From positions 56,223,501 to 56,287,500 of the forward strand of contig CP136898.1 of the NCBI GenBank assembly GCA_034359265.1: a stretch of DNA of 64,000 nt. The letters are read 5' to 3'. The notes beneath the pieces were generated by a model. That model ran no database searches. It had not been told where the DNA came from and was given only the letters and a program-made list of their open reading frames with translations. The stretch is from Canna indica (Eukaryota; Streptophyta; Magnoliopsida; Zingiberales; Cannaceae). Below, in pieces: positions 1-9,110 of the stretch; the stretch's first letter is position 1; each line of letters begins with the position of its first letter. A program made the position numbers and the translations under genes.

Positions 1-2091
1 AAGAATTGCACGCTTTTTGGAATAGAATCTTCAACGAAGCCGACTGATTGAACTTCAGGGTATCGGCTAGAAACGCCCAGCAATCTGAGTCCCGAGCGAC
101 TCCAGAACATTCACTGTGATGGGAGAAGTTGTTAATCGAGTTATTTATGACAAACTAATGCAAAGAATTGCACGCTTTTTGGAATAGAATTTCAACGAAG
201 CCGACTGATTGAACTTCGGGATATCGGTTCGAAACGAACAGAAATCTGAGTCGCGAGCGACTCCAGAACATTCACTGTGATGGGAGAAGTTGTTAATCGA
301 TTTATTTATGACAAACTAATGCAAAGAATTGCACGCTTTTTGGAATAGAATCTTCAACGAAGTCGACTGATTGAACTTCAGGGTATCGGCTAGAAACGCC
401 CAGCAATCTGAGTCCCGAGCGACTCCAGAACATTCACTGTGATGGGAGAAGTTGTTAATCGAGTTATATTTGATAGACTAATGCAAAGAATTGCATAATT
501 TTTCGAATAGAATCTTGAACGAAGTCGACTGATTGAACTTCGGGGTATCGGTTCGAAACGAACAGAAATCTGAGTTGCGAGGGACTCCAGAACATTCACT
601 GTGATGGGAGAAGTTGTTAATCGAGTTATTTATGACAAACTAATGCAAAGAATTGCACGCTTTTTGGAATAGAATCTTCAACGAAGTCGACTGATTGAAC
701 TTCAGGGTATCGGCTAGAAACGCCCAGCAATCTGAGTCCCGAGCGACTCCAGAACATTCACTGTGATGGGAGAAGTTGTTAAGCTAGTTAGTTATGACAA
801 ACTAATGCAAAGAATTGCACGCTTTTTGGAATAGAATCTTCAACGAAGTCGACTGATTGAACTTCAGGGTATCGGCTAGAAACGCCCAGCAATCTGAGTC
901 CCGAGCGACTCCAGAACATTCACTGTGATGGGAGAAGTTTTTAATCCAGTTAGTTATGACAAACTAATGCAAAGAATTGCACGCTTTTTGGAATAGAATC
1001 TTCAACGAAGCCGACTGATTGAACTTCAGGGTATCGGCTAGAAACGCCCAGCAATCTGAGTCCCGAGCGACTCCAGAACATTCACTGTGATGGGAGAAGT
1101 TGTTAATCGAGTTATTTATGACAAACTAATGCAAAGAATTGCACGCTTTTTGGAATAGAATCTTCAACGAAGTCGACTGATTGAACTTCAGGGTATCGGC
1201 TAGAAACGCCCAGCAATCTGAGTCCCGAGCGACTCCAGAACATTCACTGTGATGGGAGAAGTTGTTAATCGAGTTATTTATGACAAACTAATGCAAAGAA
1301 TTGCACGCTTTTTGGAATAGAATCTTCAACGAAGTCGACTGATTGAACTTCAGGGTATCGGCTAGAAACGCCCAGCAATCTGAGTCCCGAGCGACTCCAG
1401 AACATTCACTGTGATGGGAGAAGTTGTTAATCGAGTTATTTATGACAAACTAATGCAAAGAATTGCACGCTTTTTGGAATAGAATCTTCAACGAAGCCGA
1501 CTGATTGAACTTCTGGGTATCGGCTAGAAACGCCCAGCAATCTGAGTCCCGAGCGACTCCAGAACATTCACTGTGATGGGAGAAGTTGTTAATCTAGTTA
1601 GTTATGACAAACTAATGCAAAGAATTGCACGCTTTTTGGAATAGAATCTTCAACGAAGCCGACTGATTGAACTTCAGGGTATCGGCTAGAAACGCCCAGC
1701 AATCTGAGTCCCGAGCGACTCCAGAACATTCACTGTGATGGGAGAAGTTGTTAATCTAGTTAGTTATGACAAACTAATGCAAAGAATTGCACGCTTTTTG
1801 GAATAGAATCTTCAACGAAGCCGACTGATTGAACTTCAGGGTATCGGCTAGAAACGCCCAGCAATCTGAGTCCCGAGCGACTCCAGAACATTCACTGTGA
1901 TGGGAGAAGTTGTTAATCTAGTTAGTTATGACAAACTAATGCAAAGAATTGCACGCTTTTTGGAATAGAATCTTCAACGAAGCCGACTGATTGAACTTCA
2001 GGGTATCGGCTAGAAACGCCCAGCAATCTGAGTCCCGAGCGACTCCAGAACATTCACTGTGATGGGAGAAGTTGTTAATCGAGTTATATTT
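1..2091. repeat. 162-bp satellite array, type-A-rich left block
   Basis: About 13 head-to-tail copies of a 162-bp monomer; for example AAGAATTGCAC recurs at 1 and 163. Nearly all copies are type A (GACAAACTAATGC, CACGCTTTTTGG, CAGGGTATCGGCTAGAAACG). One clear type-B unit starts near 464 (TTTGATAGACTAATGC, later GGTTCGAAACGAAC). The unit at about 163-323 begins as A and ends as B. The block ends at the target-site duplication of LINE A. No gene is visible; the short minus-strand open frames are a by-product of a monomer length divisible by three. Confidence 0.97.
2081..2091. repeat. Target-site duplication of LINE A, left copy
   Basis: GAGTTATATTT directly precedes the poly(T) of minus-strand LINE A and is repeated at 15184-15194 at the far end of the element. 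The last Ts merge with the poly(T), so the exact length is uncertain by up to three bases. Confidence 0.85.
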
Positions 2092-2427
2092 TTTTTTGCA
2101 ACAAGGCAAAGGAAATATATTAAGACGTAAAAGAATACAATAGAGTTCAAGACACGTCTACCATTAATAGGAATGGTAGAGCTTCTCATCCCCCAATGGA
2201 AAAGACCACGCCCCTCACCTCCGGCATTGCCATCAGCAAGGTAGTAGCCCAAACCTTAGGAGAAGAAGAACAAAAGGAAAAACCCACAGCCCGGGTCAAG
2301 CACAATATAGAGATGCATACAATGCATCACACACGGTTACCCACAACTCGGGCCAAGTAAGGAATATCAGATGGACTACCCACAACTCGGGGGGCCAAGC
2401 AATATATAAAGCCCACACAGTGAATCA

Positions 2428-2483
2428 CTAATCTTGACGGACAGGAGTAAAATGGCTAATCTTGACTGACAAGAGTGAAATGG
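2428..2483. repeat. 28-bp tandem duplication at the LINE A ORF2 stop
   Basis: CTAATCTTGAC begins at 2428 and again at 2456, each followed by GGACAGGAGTAAAATGG or a close variant (TGACAAGAGTGAAATGG). LINEs B and C have a single copy here. The duplication copies the ORF2 stop region into the 3' UTR without shortening the protein. Confidence 0.8.
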
Positions 2484-2982
2484 ACTTGAATGTTCCACCG
2501 TTCTGCAATAGCTCTGTTCCTTGGTGTGTCGGTGATAGGCCTGGTACCATATATCTGAAGAATTTTGCTTTTAACTCTTGTGATAACACTACTAAGCACA
2601 CTAGCAGGTGAAGAGGACACATGAGAAAAAATACGATCATTCCGCTCACGCCAAATGAAATAAACTGAAGCAGTGAGGGCAAGACGCCTAATATAGCCAA
2701 TGAAAGAGTCTCCACTCATAACGTCTTCCCACCATCTAAGCTGATCACCCCAATGATGCAAAGGGTTTGCCAAAAGACAAAGATCTAGAATCTTGCGCCA
2801 AATTATAGCCGAAAAAGGGCAGTGAAAGAATAAGTGCTCAATGGATTCATCTACACCGCAAAAACAACAGCTGGTAGAGTGTGTAATTTCCCAACGTGAA
2901 AGTCGATCAAGAGTTGGTAATCTCCGTAAGAGAGCAAGCCAGAAGACAAAAGAGTACCTTGGGATCCTTCCCTTGAACCAAA
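2456..2982 (-). pseudogene. LINE A ORF2, C-terminal fragment (zf-RVT domain)
   Basis: This minus-strand frame encodes the last 175 codons or so of a LINE ORF2. It begins at the residues WFKGRIPRYSF and continues through the zf-RVT zinc-binding segment with CCFCG and a downstream HC pair, ending in SQD and a stop at 2456-2458. The upstream part lies at 9444-12579. If the LINE B insertion is set aside, the two parts total 3,663 bp, exactly 1,221 codons with no internal stop, so ORF2 was intact when LINE B landed. In the present sequence the frame runs on into antisense LINE B 5' UTR up to about 3274, which is accidental. The zf-RVT domain follows the reverse transcriptase in plant L1 ORF2 proteins and probably binds nucleic acid. 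Confidence 0.88.
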
Positions 2983-3960
2983 GTTGCTGGGAAATCGTTT
3001 GTCTCCTGCACCCGCGATCTTTGGCGGCGAGTGGCGCCTCGTCCCCGGCTATCTCCTTCTGTGGTGGTGGCGTATTTCTCCTGGGTTTACCCTTCTTCTC
3101 ATTGCTCTCGTTTGTCCGGAGGTGCCCCATCGCCGGCTCGGGTTTCCTGGTTTTTTTCTCTGTGGTTCTTGGCGGCGGCGGCTTTTCCCCGGAATTCCTG
3201 GGTTCGGTGGTGACTGCCACCGATTTCTTCAGTGCCTGTCCCTCGTCCGACGATCTTTTTGCTTTGGGTTTCACCTAGAGGCTACCCTGCGGCGGCAGTG
3301 GCAGTTTTCCTATATTGTCGGCGGCGGCTAGGGTTTCCTGTGCTTCTTCCAGCCGTGTCCTTTTCTTTCTCCGTCGTCGATCTTTGCCTTCTCCGCGTCT
3401 TCTGTGGTTTTTTTGGAGATTGCTCTGCTGGCCCGCTCCTCGTCGGCTGGTGGGGAGGTGGCTGTTGTGCCATCGTCGGGGGCGCTGTTCTCCTGGGATC
3501 CAGTTGTTTGCGACTGCAGCAGTCGGTGTTTCTTCCTGCGGCGGCAGTGGCAGTTTCCTTTGTCGTCGGCGGCTAGGGTTTCTTCTTCCAGCTGTGTCTT
3601 TGCTTCCTCCGAGTCTTTTGCGGGCTTTTGGTGATTGTTCTGCTGGTCCGCTCCTCGTCGGCTGGTGGGAAGGTGGCTGTTGTGCCACTGTAGGGGAGTT
3701 GCTTTCCTGGGATCCAGTTTGTGACTGCCGCAGTTGGTGCTCCTTCCCTTCGGTTTGTTGGGTGTGGTTTCCCTGGTGCAGCCGTCGTGGTGCTTCTCTT
3801 CTTGGTCGGCCTTTGGTTCTTCTCGACTAGCTGCCGACAGCTCCTCTTGTTGGCCGTTGGTGTGGTGGTTCCTGTTCTTGGCTTCTCGGTGTGGTTGCTT
3901 CCTTGAGGGTGGTAGTCTTTGTCGGCCGTTGGTGTGGTGGGCGCAGTCAGTCTCTTCGCT
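2983..3960 (+). promoter_or_regulatory. LINE B 5' UTR / presumed internal promoter
   Basis: A GC- and T-rich leader of 978 bp precedes ORF1. It contains two imperfect tandem modules of about 215-250 bp. GCGGCGGCAGTGGCAG starts at 3289 and 3538, TAGGGTTT lies at 3329-3336 and 3574-3581, and CTGCTGG..CGCTCCTCGTCGGCTGGTGG starts near 3425 and 3640. TAGGGTTT is the reverse of the plant telo-box core AAACCCTA. L1 elements carry their promoter inside the 5' UTR, so a promoter role is expected from the family, but no start site can be fixed from sequence alone. Open frames here on either strand are taken as chance. Confidence 0.65.
3289..3750 (+). repeat. Two imperfect tandem modules in the LINE B 5' UTR
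   Basis: Unit 1 is about 3289-3537 and unit 2 about 3538-3750. Matching landmarks are offset by 249 bp at the start, 245 bp at TAGGGTTT and 215 bp at the CTGCTGG block, which indicates internal indels. Each unit ends with CTGGGATCCAGTT followed by GACTGC.GCAGT. Reiterated 5' UTR modules recall the monomeric promoters of some mammalian L1 families; the parallel is inference. Confidence 0.75.
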
Positions 3961-5460
3961 ATGGCTGATCCTGTGATTCCGGAAGATTGTCTTCCTCCTC
4001 CGCTCGGTGCTTCGACGGCGGTTTCCTCTTCTACGAGTCTTCTCCGCTCCGTCCTCAAAAGGAATACTGATTTGTCTATTATGATGAATTCTAGGCTTGT
4101 GGACTCTGGAATCCCCTCGAGTAAGGGTTGTTCTATGGCGAGGCGTGTTGAGATAGTGACTCCTTCACCATGCACTGCACTACCTCCTTCTATTTTGCAT
4201 GATTGTGCTAAAGCCTCGACCTTTGATGCTGTCGAAATTTCTAAGGAAACTATCAATGAATTGGATATCGATGAGGGTCCGCGTTCTTCAATCCAAGGTA
4301 TGCGATCTTCAGTTCATAGTCTTGATATGCCTGTTTTGCATTGCTCTACAGATTCATTGGCTGCTACTCCTTGGAGATCGCTCTTTACCTCGTCTCCACA
4401 TAAACATGAAACAAAACTTACATTTGAGGAACCAAACCTGGTGGATGGTAATCTTATCATTGAGGCTCCCCAGGAAGAGATTCTAGCTGGTGAAGACTAT
4501 TGGAAATCTTCCTTAGTTGGCCATTTTGTTGGCTCACGTCTTCCGTACAGAGTAGTGCAAAATTGGGTGACAAAGATGTGGCACATTAATGGCAATGTTG
4601 AGGTGCTTACTATGGACTCAGGGTTCTTTATTTTTCGCTTCTCACAAAGGGACGATGCAGATGCTATTCTTGAGGGCGGCCCATGGTTTATTCAGAACAG
4701 GTTTCTTGCTCTCCGGAAATGGGATAGAACCATGAAGTTGGAAAAAGCTGAGATGGCGACAATTCCTATATGGGTAAAGTTTTTTGATGTTCCGTTGTTT
4801 ATGTGGACTCCTTTTTTTATTAATAAGTTTTGCAGTGTTATTGGCAAGCCTTTACATATGGATCACATGTCATCTACTAAACAACGTTTGGGTTATCTTC
4901 GTGCATGCATTGAGGTGCCTCTAAATTGCACTTATCCTAAAGATTTGCCCGTGCGCATGAATAATGAAGCATACAATATTCGGGTTGAATATGATTGGAT
5001 ACCAGTTCATTGCACAAATTGCAAGAAGTTTGGACATGCCACTAGAAATTGCAGCAATAATACCAAGCAAAGATGGGTTCCTAAGAAGGCACAACACCAA
5101 CCATATCCTGAGCCACAACAAGAGATTGTTACAGCTACTCACGATGAAAAGGATACAACTCTTCATAAACAGGTGGAGGACATGAATAAATTGCCTATCC
5201 TTCAGGATGCTAATATGCGACAGAAAGGAAAAGCACTTGTTGTTGAACCAGAAATGCCACGATCAAGAAATAAAATAACCTCTCCCAATAGGTTCGATGT
5301 CCTGGCAGATTCTTCAGATAATGATATACACAATGATGATGATTATGATCCTATTGAGGAGGCTAATCTCCATGCTCAAATTAAAAAGGCCAAAGGAGGT
5401 GCAGAAAGTTCTAAGAAACTGGGCAAGAAGAAGAGTACCCAATCCCATAGATGCAAGTAG
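3961..5460 (+). CDS. LINE B ORF1: nucleic-acid-binding protein (DUF4283-type region plus CCHC zinc knuckle)
   Basis: The 499-residue product is the plant L1 ORF1 protein, expected to bind LINE RNA and form the ribonucleoprotein. The start MADPVIPE is chosen because the LINE A homologue also begins MADLVVPG and homology stops upstream; an in-frame ATG at 3919 would add 14 unconserved residues. The first 175 residues or so are Ser/Pro-rich and low complexity. A DUF4283-like region follows at about 175-345, including FFIFRFSQRDDADAILEGGP. The zinc knuckle is CTNCKKFGHATRNC with C351, C354, H359 and C364. The C-terminal tail is acidic, then Lys-rich (KKAKGG, KKLGKKK). The stop overlaps the ORF2 start by 10 nt. 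The frame is intact throughout. Confidence 0.92.
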   Translation: MADPVIPEDCLPPPLGASTAVSSSTSLLRSVLKRNTDLSIMMNSRLVDSGIPSSKGCSMARRVEIVTPSPCTALPPSILHDCAKASTFDAVEISKETINELDIDEGPRSSIQGMRSSVHSLDMPVLHCSTDSLAATPWRSLFTSSPHKHETKLTFEEPNLVDGNLIIEAPQEEILAGEDYWKSSLVGHFVGSRLPYRVVQNWVTKMWHINGNVEVLTMDSGFFIFRFSQRDDADAILEGGPWFIQNRFLALRKWDRTMKLEKAEMATIPIWVKFFDVPLFMWTPFFINKFCSVIGKPLHMDHMSSTKQRLGYLRACIEVPLNCTYPKDLPVRMNNEAYNIRVEYDWIPVHCTNCKKFGHATRNCSNNTKQRWVPKKAQHQPYPEPQQEIVTATHDEKDTTLHKQVEDMNKLPILQDANMRQKGKALVVEPEMPRSRNKITSPNRFDVLADSSDNDIHNDDDYDPIEEANLHAQIKKAKGGAESSKKLGKKKSTQSHRCK

Positions 5461-8400
5461 CCTTTTGGAACATTCGGGGCCTGAACAGTTATGCTAAGCA
5501 ACAGGCCATCAGAAGTAAGATATCCCAACACAAACTTCACTGCTTTTTTCTATTAGAGACTAGAGTTAAATTGGAGCATTCAGCTCGTGTCTTGAATATT
5601 ATGGATGGGTGGAATTATCATGTCAATGTTTGTCCTAATCATCATGGTCGAATATGGTGTATCTGGAATCCTGCTGTAGTGGATATTTCTATCATAGCTT
5701 CTACAGATCAGGTTGTTTCGGGCAGCATTAAGTTTATTCAGCTTGGTACAACCTTTTCATTCTCTGTGGTTTATGGTCTTTATTCTAATGATGATAGGAC
5801 CCATATTTGGACTGCTTTAAATACTTTTGCAAATCATGTTGAGGGGCCTTGGACCGTATTTGGGGATTTTAATATGGTCTTCTCACCTTCAGAAAAACGT
5901 GGGGGCAGCGATGTTAATGGTTCATACATTGAGAGTATTACTGATGCCGTTGATAACTTGGGCCTGTTTGATATGAAGAGTAAAGGTAACTTCTTTACGT
6001 GGACTAATTCTTCTACAGGCAATAACAGGGTTTGTGAAAAACTTGACAGGGTTCTATGCAATCAGAATTGGGTTTCCACATTTCCGGACTCAGAGGCTAC
6101 ATTCCATACTCCTGATGTCTCTGATCATACTTTTGTCATATTTAGGGTGTGCACTTTACCTTGGCGTCCTCGGAATTTCCACTTCTTTAATTATTGGCCT
6201 CGGGAAACTGGATTCCTAGATTGTGTTGAGACAGCTTGGAACCCGCCTATCACTAGCAGATTCGGCCACAGAACTACGAGAATGTTTATTCTTATCCACA
6301 AATTAAAAAGGACCAGGAAGGCTCTACAAATGTGGTCTAGAGACTTGATGAAGACTCAAAAAAGTCAGATACATTCACTGCAAACAAAGCTTCATGGTTT
6401 ACAGACTCTTACTCTCTCTACAACTATAGATGACAGGGCTATCATTGAAGAGGCAGAGTGCAGGGCTGAACTCCTAAGGCTTTACGCTAATGAGGAGGCT
6501 TCATTTAGACAAAAATCAAGGGATACTTGGTTACGTCTTGGCGACTCAAACTCAAAGTTTTTTCATAATTCCTTAAAGTCCAAATGTAATAGGAATGCCT
6601 TACTCTCTATTAAAGATGCAGATGGGAATATTCTCGAAGGCCAAGCTCTTGACCAAGAAGCTATCACCTACTTTACTCGGACATTTGCTCCTGAGATTCC
6701 TCCTGTGAGTCTTTCTAATGTTCATGTCCAAAGTAGCCTTTCCCAACAAAGCATATCTTTGTTGTCTCAGCCGGTTACCCCTCAAGAGATTGAACAAGTA
6801 ATCCTATCTTCAAATTCTGATAAGGCCCCTGGCGTTGATGGATTCAATGCTGAATTTTATAAATCTTGTTGGTCTATCATTAAGGATGATGTTATTGCTG
6901 CCATTCTTGAGTTCTTTAGGACTGGTAAACTTCTTAGTGAAGTTAATATTACCTCCATCACTCTCATTCCTAAGAGGGCGAACACCAACTCATTTTCTGA
7001 TTATCGTCCTCTCTCTATTTGCAAGATGATCTACAGATTTATTTCAAAGCTTATTGCGAATAGGCTCAAGGTTGTATTACCTGATCTGATTAGCCCAACC
7101 CAACATGCCTTTATGAGTGGTAGGCTCATACATGAAAATATTGCTCTGTGCCATAGTCTTATGCACAACTATCATCTTAATTCTGGGCAGAAACGTATGG
7201 CCATCAAAGTTGACCTCCATAAGGCCTATGATTCAGTTCGATGGGATTTCCTGTTTCAATTACTTTACTTGCATGGGTTCCCTACTATGATGATCAGTTG
7301 GATTAGAGCCTGTGTTTCTAATCCCTCCTTTACTATCAATATTAATGGCTCTTCTGTGGGTTTCTTTCGGAGTTCTCGAGGCCTTAGACAAGGCTGCCCC
7401 ATGGCTCCTTACTTGTTCCTTATTGTTATGCAGCACTTATCTTCTCGTCTTGATGACTTAGTCAGACAAGGTATGATCACTCCACACCCGAGTTGTGCAA
7501 ATCCACTTATTACTCACCTCGCATTTGCAGATGATCTCATTATATTTGCTGAAGCCTCGGAGTCCAATGCTAGAGCGATCAAGTATGTATTGGGGTCTTT
7601 TGCGGACATCTCAGGGCTATCCGTTAGTACTACCAAGTCTAATCTGTATATAGCGGGGTGCTCTAGCGACCTGATGAACAGAGTTCAGGACATTCTTGGT
7701 ATTCCCATTGGTGCTCTCCCCACTCGATTCCTAGGTGTTCCTCTTATTACCAAGCAACTTACTTATAATGATTGCCTCCCTCTTATTGAGAGCATCCAGA
7801 GCCGCATTCACTCTTGGAAGGCAAAGCATTTATCTTACATGGGCAGGTTGGCCCTTATTAAATCTGTCTTACAGGGTAAGATCACTTATTGGTGCGCCAC
7901 TTACAAGCTACCCCAGAGAGTCATATCTCGTATTGAACAACTTCTTGCTAGATTCCTGTGGAGTGGGGATGATAAAAGAAGCTTCCATAAGGTCTCCTGG
8001 AATGACATTTGTCAATCGTATCAAAATGGGGGGCTTGGGCTTCATCGAATCTCTCACCTTAACATTGCGTACCTTATGAGGTATATTTGGGCTATTGCTT
8101 CAAAGAAAGATTCTCTATGGATCCGTTGGATCAGCTCTAAGTTCCTCAACAATGACTCCATTTGGACGGTACGACAGCCACAAGCCTGCTCTTGGTGTTT
8201 CCGCAGTATCCTTTTTGCTCGTGATCAAGCAAAGGACCTTGTAGAGTATCGCATTGGTGATGGTATGAATACATTTCTCTGGCTTGATCCTTGGATTCCT
8301 GGTTATCTTCTTATTAACAGGATGAATGATCACATTCCGGCCCGCCTCTATTCTAGTAGGACCGCTAGGGTTTCATCTATTTGGCAACACAATTCTTGGC

Positions 8401-9110
8401 AGTTGGGCAACCTTGGCCATGAACTTGTCTTGCATAGTGCTTGGGATTCTATTGGCTCTGTGCACACTAGTTCGAATGGAGATCGGGTGCTTTGGAGACC
8501 GTCTGTAGATGGTTGTTTTAGTATTGCATCAGCTTGCAAAGGCATTTCCCCCACTATTCCCATGGTTACTTGGCATCATCTTGTTTGGTTCAAGGGGCGG
8601 ATCCCAAGGTACTCCTTTGTATTATGGCTTGCTTTCTCACGGAGATTACCAACTCTTGATCGACTTTCACATTGGGGAATTACACATTCTACTAGCTGTT
8701 GTTTTTGCGGTGTTGATGAATCCACTGAACACCTATTCTTTCACTGCCCTTTCTCGGCTATAATTTGGCGCAAGGTTCTAGATCATTGTCTCTTGGCGAA
8801 CCCTTTGCATCATTGGGGCGATCAGATTAGATGGTGGGAAGACGTTATGAGTGGAGACTCATTCATTGGCTATATTAGGCGTATTGCTCTCACTGCTTCA
8901 GTTTACTTCATTTGGCGTGAGCGGAATGATCGTATCTTCTCTCATGGATCATCTTCACCTGCTAGCGTGCTTAGCAGTGTTATCACAAGAGTTAAAAGCA
9001 AAATTCTTCAGATATATGGTACCAAGCCTATCACCGATACACCACGGAACAGAGCGGTTGCGGAACGGTGGAGCGTTCAAGTCCATTTCACTCCTCTCCG
9101 TCAAGATTAG
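5451..9110 (+). CDS. LINE B ORF2: endonuclease-reverse transcriptase polyprotein
   Basis: The 1,219-residue product nicks target DNA and reverse transcribes LINE RNA from that nick. The N-terminal EEP (APE-like) endonuclease has N7 in FWNIRG, E36 in LLETR, D139 and N141 in GDFN, and D225/H226 in SDHTF. The reverse transcriptase, about 455-760, has APGVDG, D588 in KVDLHKAYDSV, RGLRQGCPMAPYLF near 643 and the catalytic FADD at 692-695. The zf-RVT region begins near W1046 (WFKGRIPRYSF) and includes CCFCG and a downstream HC pair. No RNase H domain follows, so this is not one of the RNase H-bearing plant LINE groups. ORF2 starts in the -1 frame of ORF1 with a 10-nt overlap, which suggests reinitiation or frameshifting. 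All catalytic motifs are intact. Confidence 0.96.
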   Translation: MQVAFWNIRGLNSYAKQQAIRSKISQHKLHCFFLLETRVKLEHSARVLNIMDGWNYHVNVCPNHHGRIWCIWNPAVVDISIIASTDQVVSGSIKFIQLGTTFSFSVVYGLYSNDDRTHIWTALNTFANHVEGPWTVFGDFNMVFSPSEKRGGSDVNGSYIESITDAVDNLGLFDMKSKGNFFTWTNSSTGNNRVCEKLDRVLCNQNWVSTFPDSEATFHTPDVSDHTFVIFRVCTLPWRPRNFHFFNYWPRETGFLDCVETAWNPPITSRFGHRTTRMFILIHKLKRTRKALQMWSRDLMKTQKSQIHSLQTKLHGLQTLTLSTTIDDRAIIEEAECRAELLRLYANEEASFRQKSRDTWLRLGDSNSKFFHNSLKSKCNRNALLSIKDADGNILEGQALDQEAITYFTRTFAPEIPPVSLSNVHVQSSLSQQSISLLSQPVTPQEIEQVILSSNSDKAPGVDGFNAEFYKSCWSIIKDDVIAAILEFFRTGKLLSEVNITSITLIPKRANTNSFSDYRPLSICKMIYRFISKLIANRLKVVLPDLISPTQHAFMSGRLIHENIALCHSLMHNYHLNSGQKRMAIKVDLHKAYDSVRWDFLFQLLYLHGFPTMMISWIRACVSNPSFTININGSSVGFFRSSRGLRQGCPMAPYLFLIVMQHLSSRLDDLVRQGMITPHPSCANPLITHLAFADDLIIFAEASESNARAIKYVLGSFADISGLSVSTTKSNLYIAGCSSDLMNRVQDILGIPIGALPTRFLGVPLITKQLTYNDCLPLIESIQSRIHSWKAKHLSYMGRLALIKSVLQGKITYWCATYKLPQRVISRIEQLLARFLWSGDDKRSFHKVSWNDICQSYQNGGLGLHRISHLNIAYLMRYIWAIASKKDSLWIRWISSKFLNNDSIWTVRQPQACSWCFRSILFARDQAKDLVEYRIGDGMNTFLWLDPWIPGYLLINRMNDHIPARLYSSRTARVSSIWQHNSWQLGNLGHELVLHSAWDSIGSVHTSSNGDRVLWRPSVDGCFSIASACKGISPTIPMVTWHHLVWFKGRIPRYSFVLWLAFSRRLPTLDRLSHWGITHSTSCCFCGVDESTEHLFFHCPFSAIIWRKVLDHCLLANPLHHWGDQIRWWEDVMSGDSFIGYIRRIALTASVYFIWRERNDRIFSHGSSSPASVLSSVITRVKSKILQIYGTKPITDTPRNRAVAERWSVQVHFTPLRQD

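Larger units (their letters stand above)
2092..2982 (-). mobile_element. LINE A, 3' portion (L1-type retrotransposon, minus strand)
   Basis: This is the 3' end of a minus-strand plant L1 element. The poly(A) tail reads as poly(T) ending at 2097. The 3' UTR occupies about 2098-2455 and the ORF2 C-terminus 2456-2982. At 2982 the sequence passes abruptly into plus-strand LINE B and resumes at 9444. LINE C shows the uninterrupted form of this junction near 21077, where ACCAAA runs straight into CAAGATGAT. The 3' UTR holds an 8-bp hairpin (2158-2179) and CCCGGG/CTCGGG repeats, both shared with LINEs B and C. Confidence 0.93.

Noticed and set aside
2456..3274. A 272-codon minus-strand frame joining LINE A ORF2 to upstream sequence
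   Set aside because: The N-terminal part is antisense LINE B 5' UTR. The fusion is an accident of nested insertion.
3232..3830. Overlapping open frames in the LINE B 5' UTR on both strands
   Set aside because: GC-rich, low-complexity leader with no recognisable domain and no conservation in LINE A.
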